Source: an uncultured Eubacteriales bacterium (GTDB taxonomy: Bacteria > Bacillota > Clostridia > TANB77 > CAG-508). Taken from it: a DNA stretch of 64,000 nt. Position 1 is the stretch's first letter, and each line of letters opens with the position of its first letter. The notes beneath the pieces are model-generated. The model made no database searches and had not been told where the DNA came from. It saw only the letters and a list, made by a program, of their open reading frames with translations. Positions 63,956 to 64,000 of the stretch are shown piece after piece. Made by a program: the position numbers and the translations under genes. Location: positions 44,693 through 108,692 of the forward strand of contig CAJKVH010000004.1 of the NCBI GenBank assembly GCA_905203305.1, given 5' to 3'.

Positions 63956-64000
63956 AAATTATAATAATTAAAATACATATAAATTAAAAACCAAACATTA

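Noticed and set aside
61486..64000. Canonical parS site near parAB
   Set aside because: I found no TGTTTCACGTGAAACA-like palindrome; the element-type ParB may use another site.
1..64000. tRNA or rRNA genes
   Set aside because: No T-arm GGTTCGAATC-type core with a cloverleaf, and no rRNA-like stretch.

Overview
The window is a strongly AT-rich stretch of a Firmicutes chromosome, most likely an anaerobic, gut-type, spore-forming Clostridia lineage. Supporting genes are the sporulation genes yabP/yabQ, dpaB and two coat-type proteins, the oxygen-independent ribonucleotide reductase NrdD/NrdG, a fructose PTS, oleate hydratase and AAAGGAGG-type ribosome binding sites. I see no tRNA, rRNA or CRISPR array.

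Layout. 0-5.6 kb: membrane and glycolipid genes (two GT4 glycosyltransferases, TVP38/DedA protein, undecaprenol/diacylglycerol kinase, HdeD-like and YihY-like membrane proteins), with a TetR repressor facing the remnant of its probable YhgE/Pip target. 5.6-10.5 kb: a complete fructose PTS operon (fruK, fruA, HPr, Enzyme I). 10.5-14.9 kb: a C39-like protease, nrdD-nrdG and an NTP pyrophosphatase. 14.9-28 kb: oleate hydratase, a Mbeg1-like hydrolase, polysaccharide deacetylase, MerR plus a DXS-type transketolase, YbaK/ProX, a pentapeptide protein, an unknown 436-residue protein, a CadC-HMA-CadA metal-efflux operon, patatin and SprT-like proteins. 28-41 kb: a MATE/cytidylate-kinase-like fusion, rRNA methyltransferase, Fe-alcohol dehydrogenase, spore genes, PepF, a Xer recombinase and an acyl-CoA synthetase. 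41.6-46.7 kb: prfB, aspartate kinase, yabP-yabQ-divIC, rho. 46.8-51.1 kb: a foreign-looking membrane protein and an ECF-sigma/ABC operon. 51.1-64 kb: an accessory region, read leftward, with ParA/ParB, a 1309-residue thioester/CnaB surface protein, many tiny genes, two decayed genes, and two long non-coding direct repeats at its ends (51.2-51.8 and 63.4-64.0 kb).

The main discovery candidate is a coding anomaly. Five otherwise intact native genes (ptsI, a C39 peptidase, a pentapeptide protein, dpaB and prfB) each need one +1 frameshift. In all five the zero-frame codon at the break is CGG, and skipping its C restores a Gly (GGN) codon and the family sequence. I found no native gene in the window where CGG is an ordinary in-frame Arg codon, although CGG is common in the other two phases. 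The only in-frame exceptions are three CGGs in two foreign-looking genes. This suggests that CGG is unassigned, or is a +1 shift signal, in this lineage. A systematic base-insertion artefact is the main alternative.

The second candidate is the pair of ~600-bp direct repeats, which share several near-identical blocks in the same order. A 15-bp stem keeps its pairing through CA-to-TG changes, as expected of a structured RNA or a maintenance site of the ParAB element.
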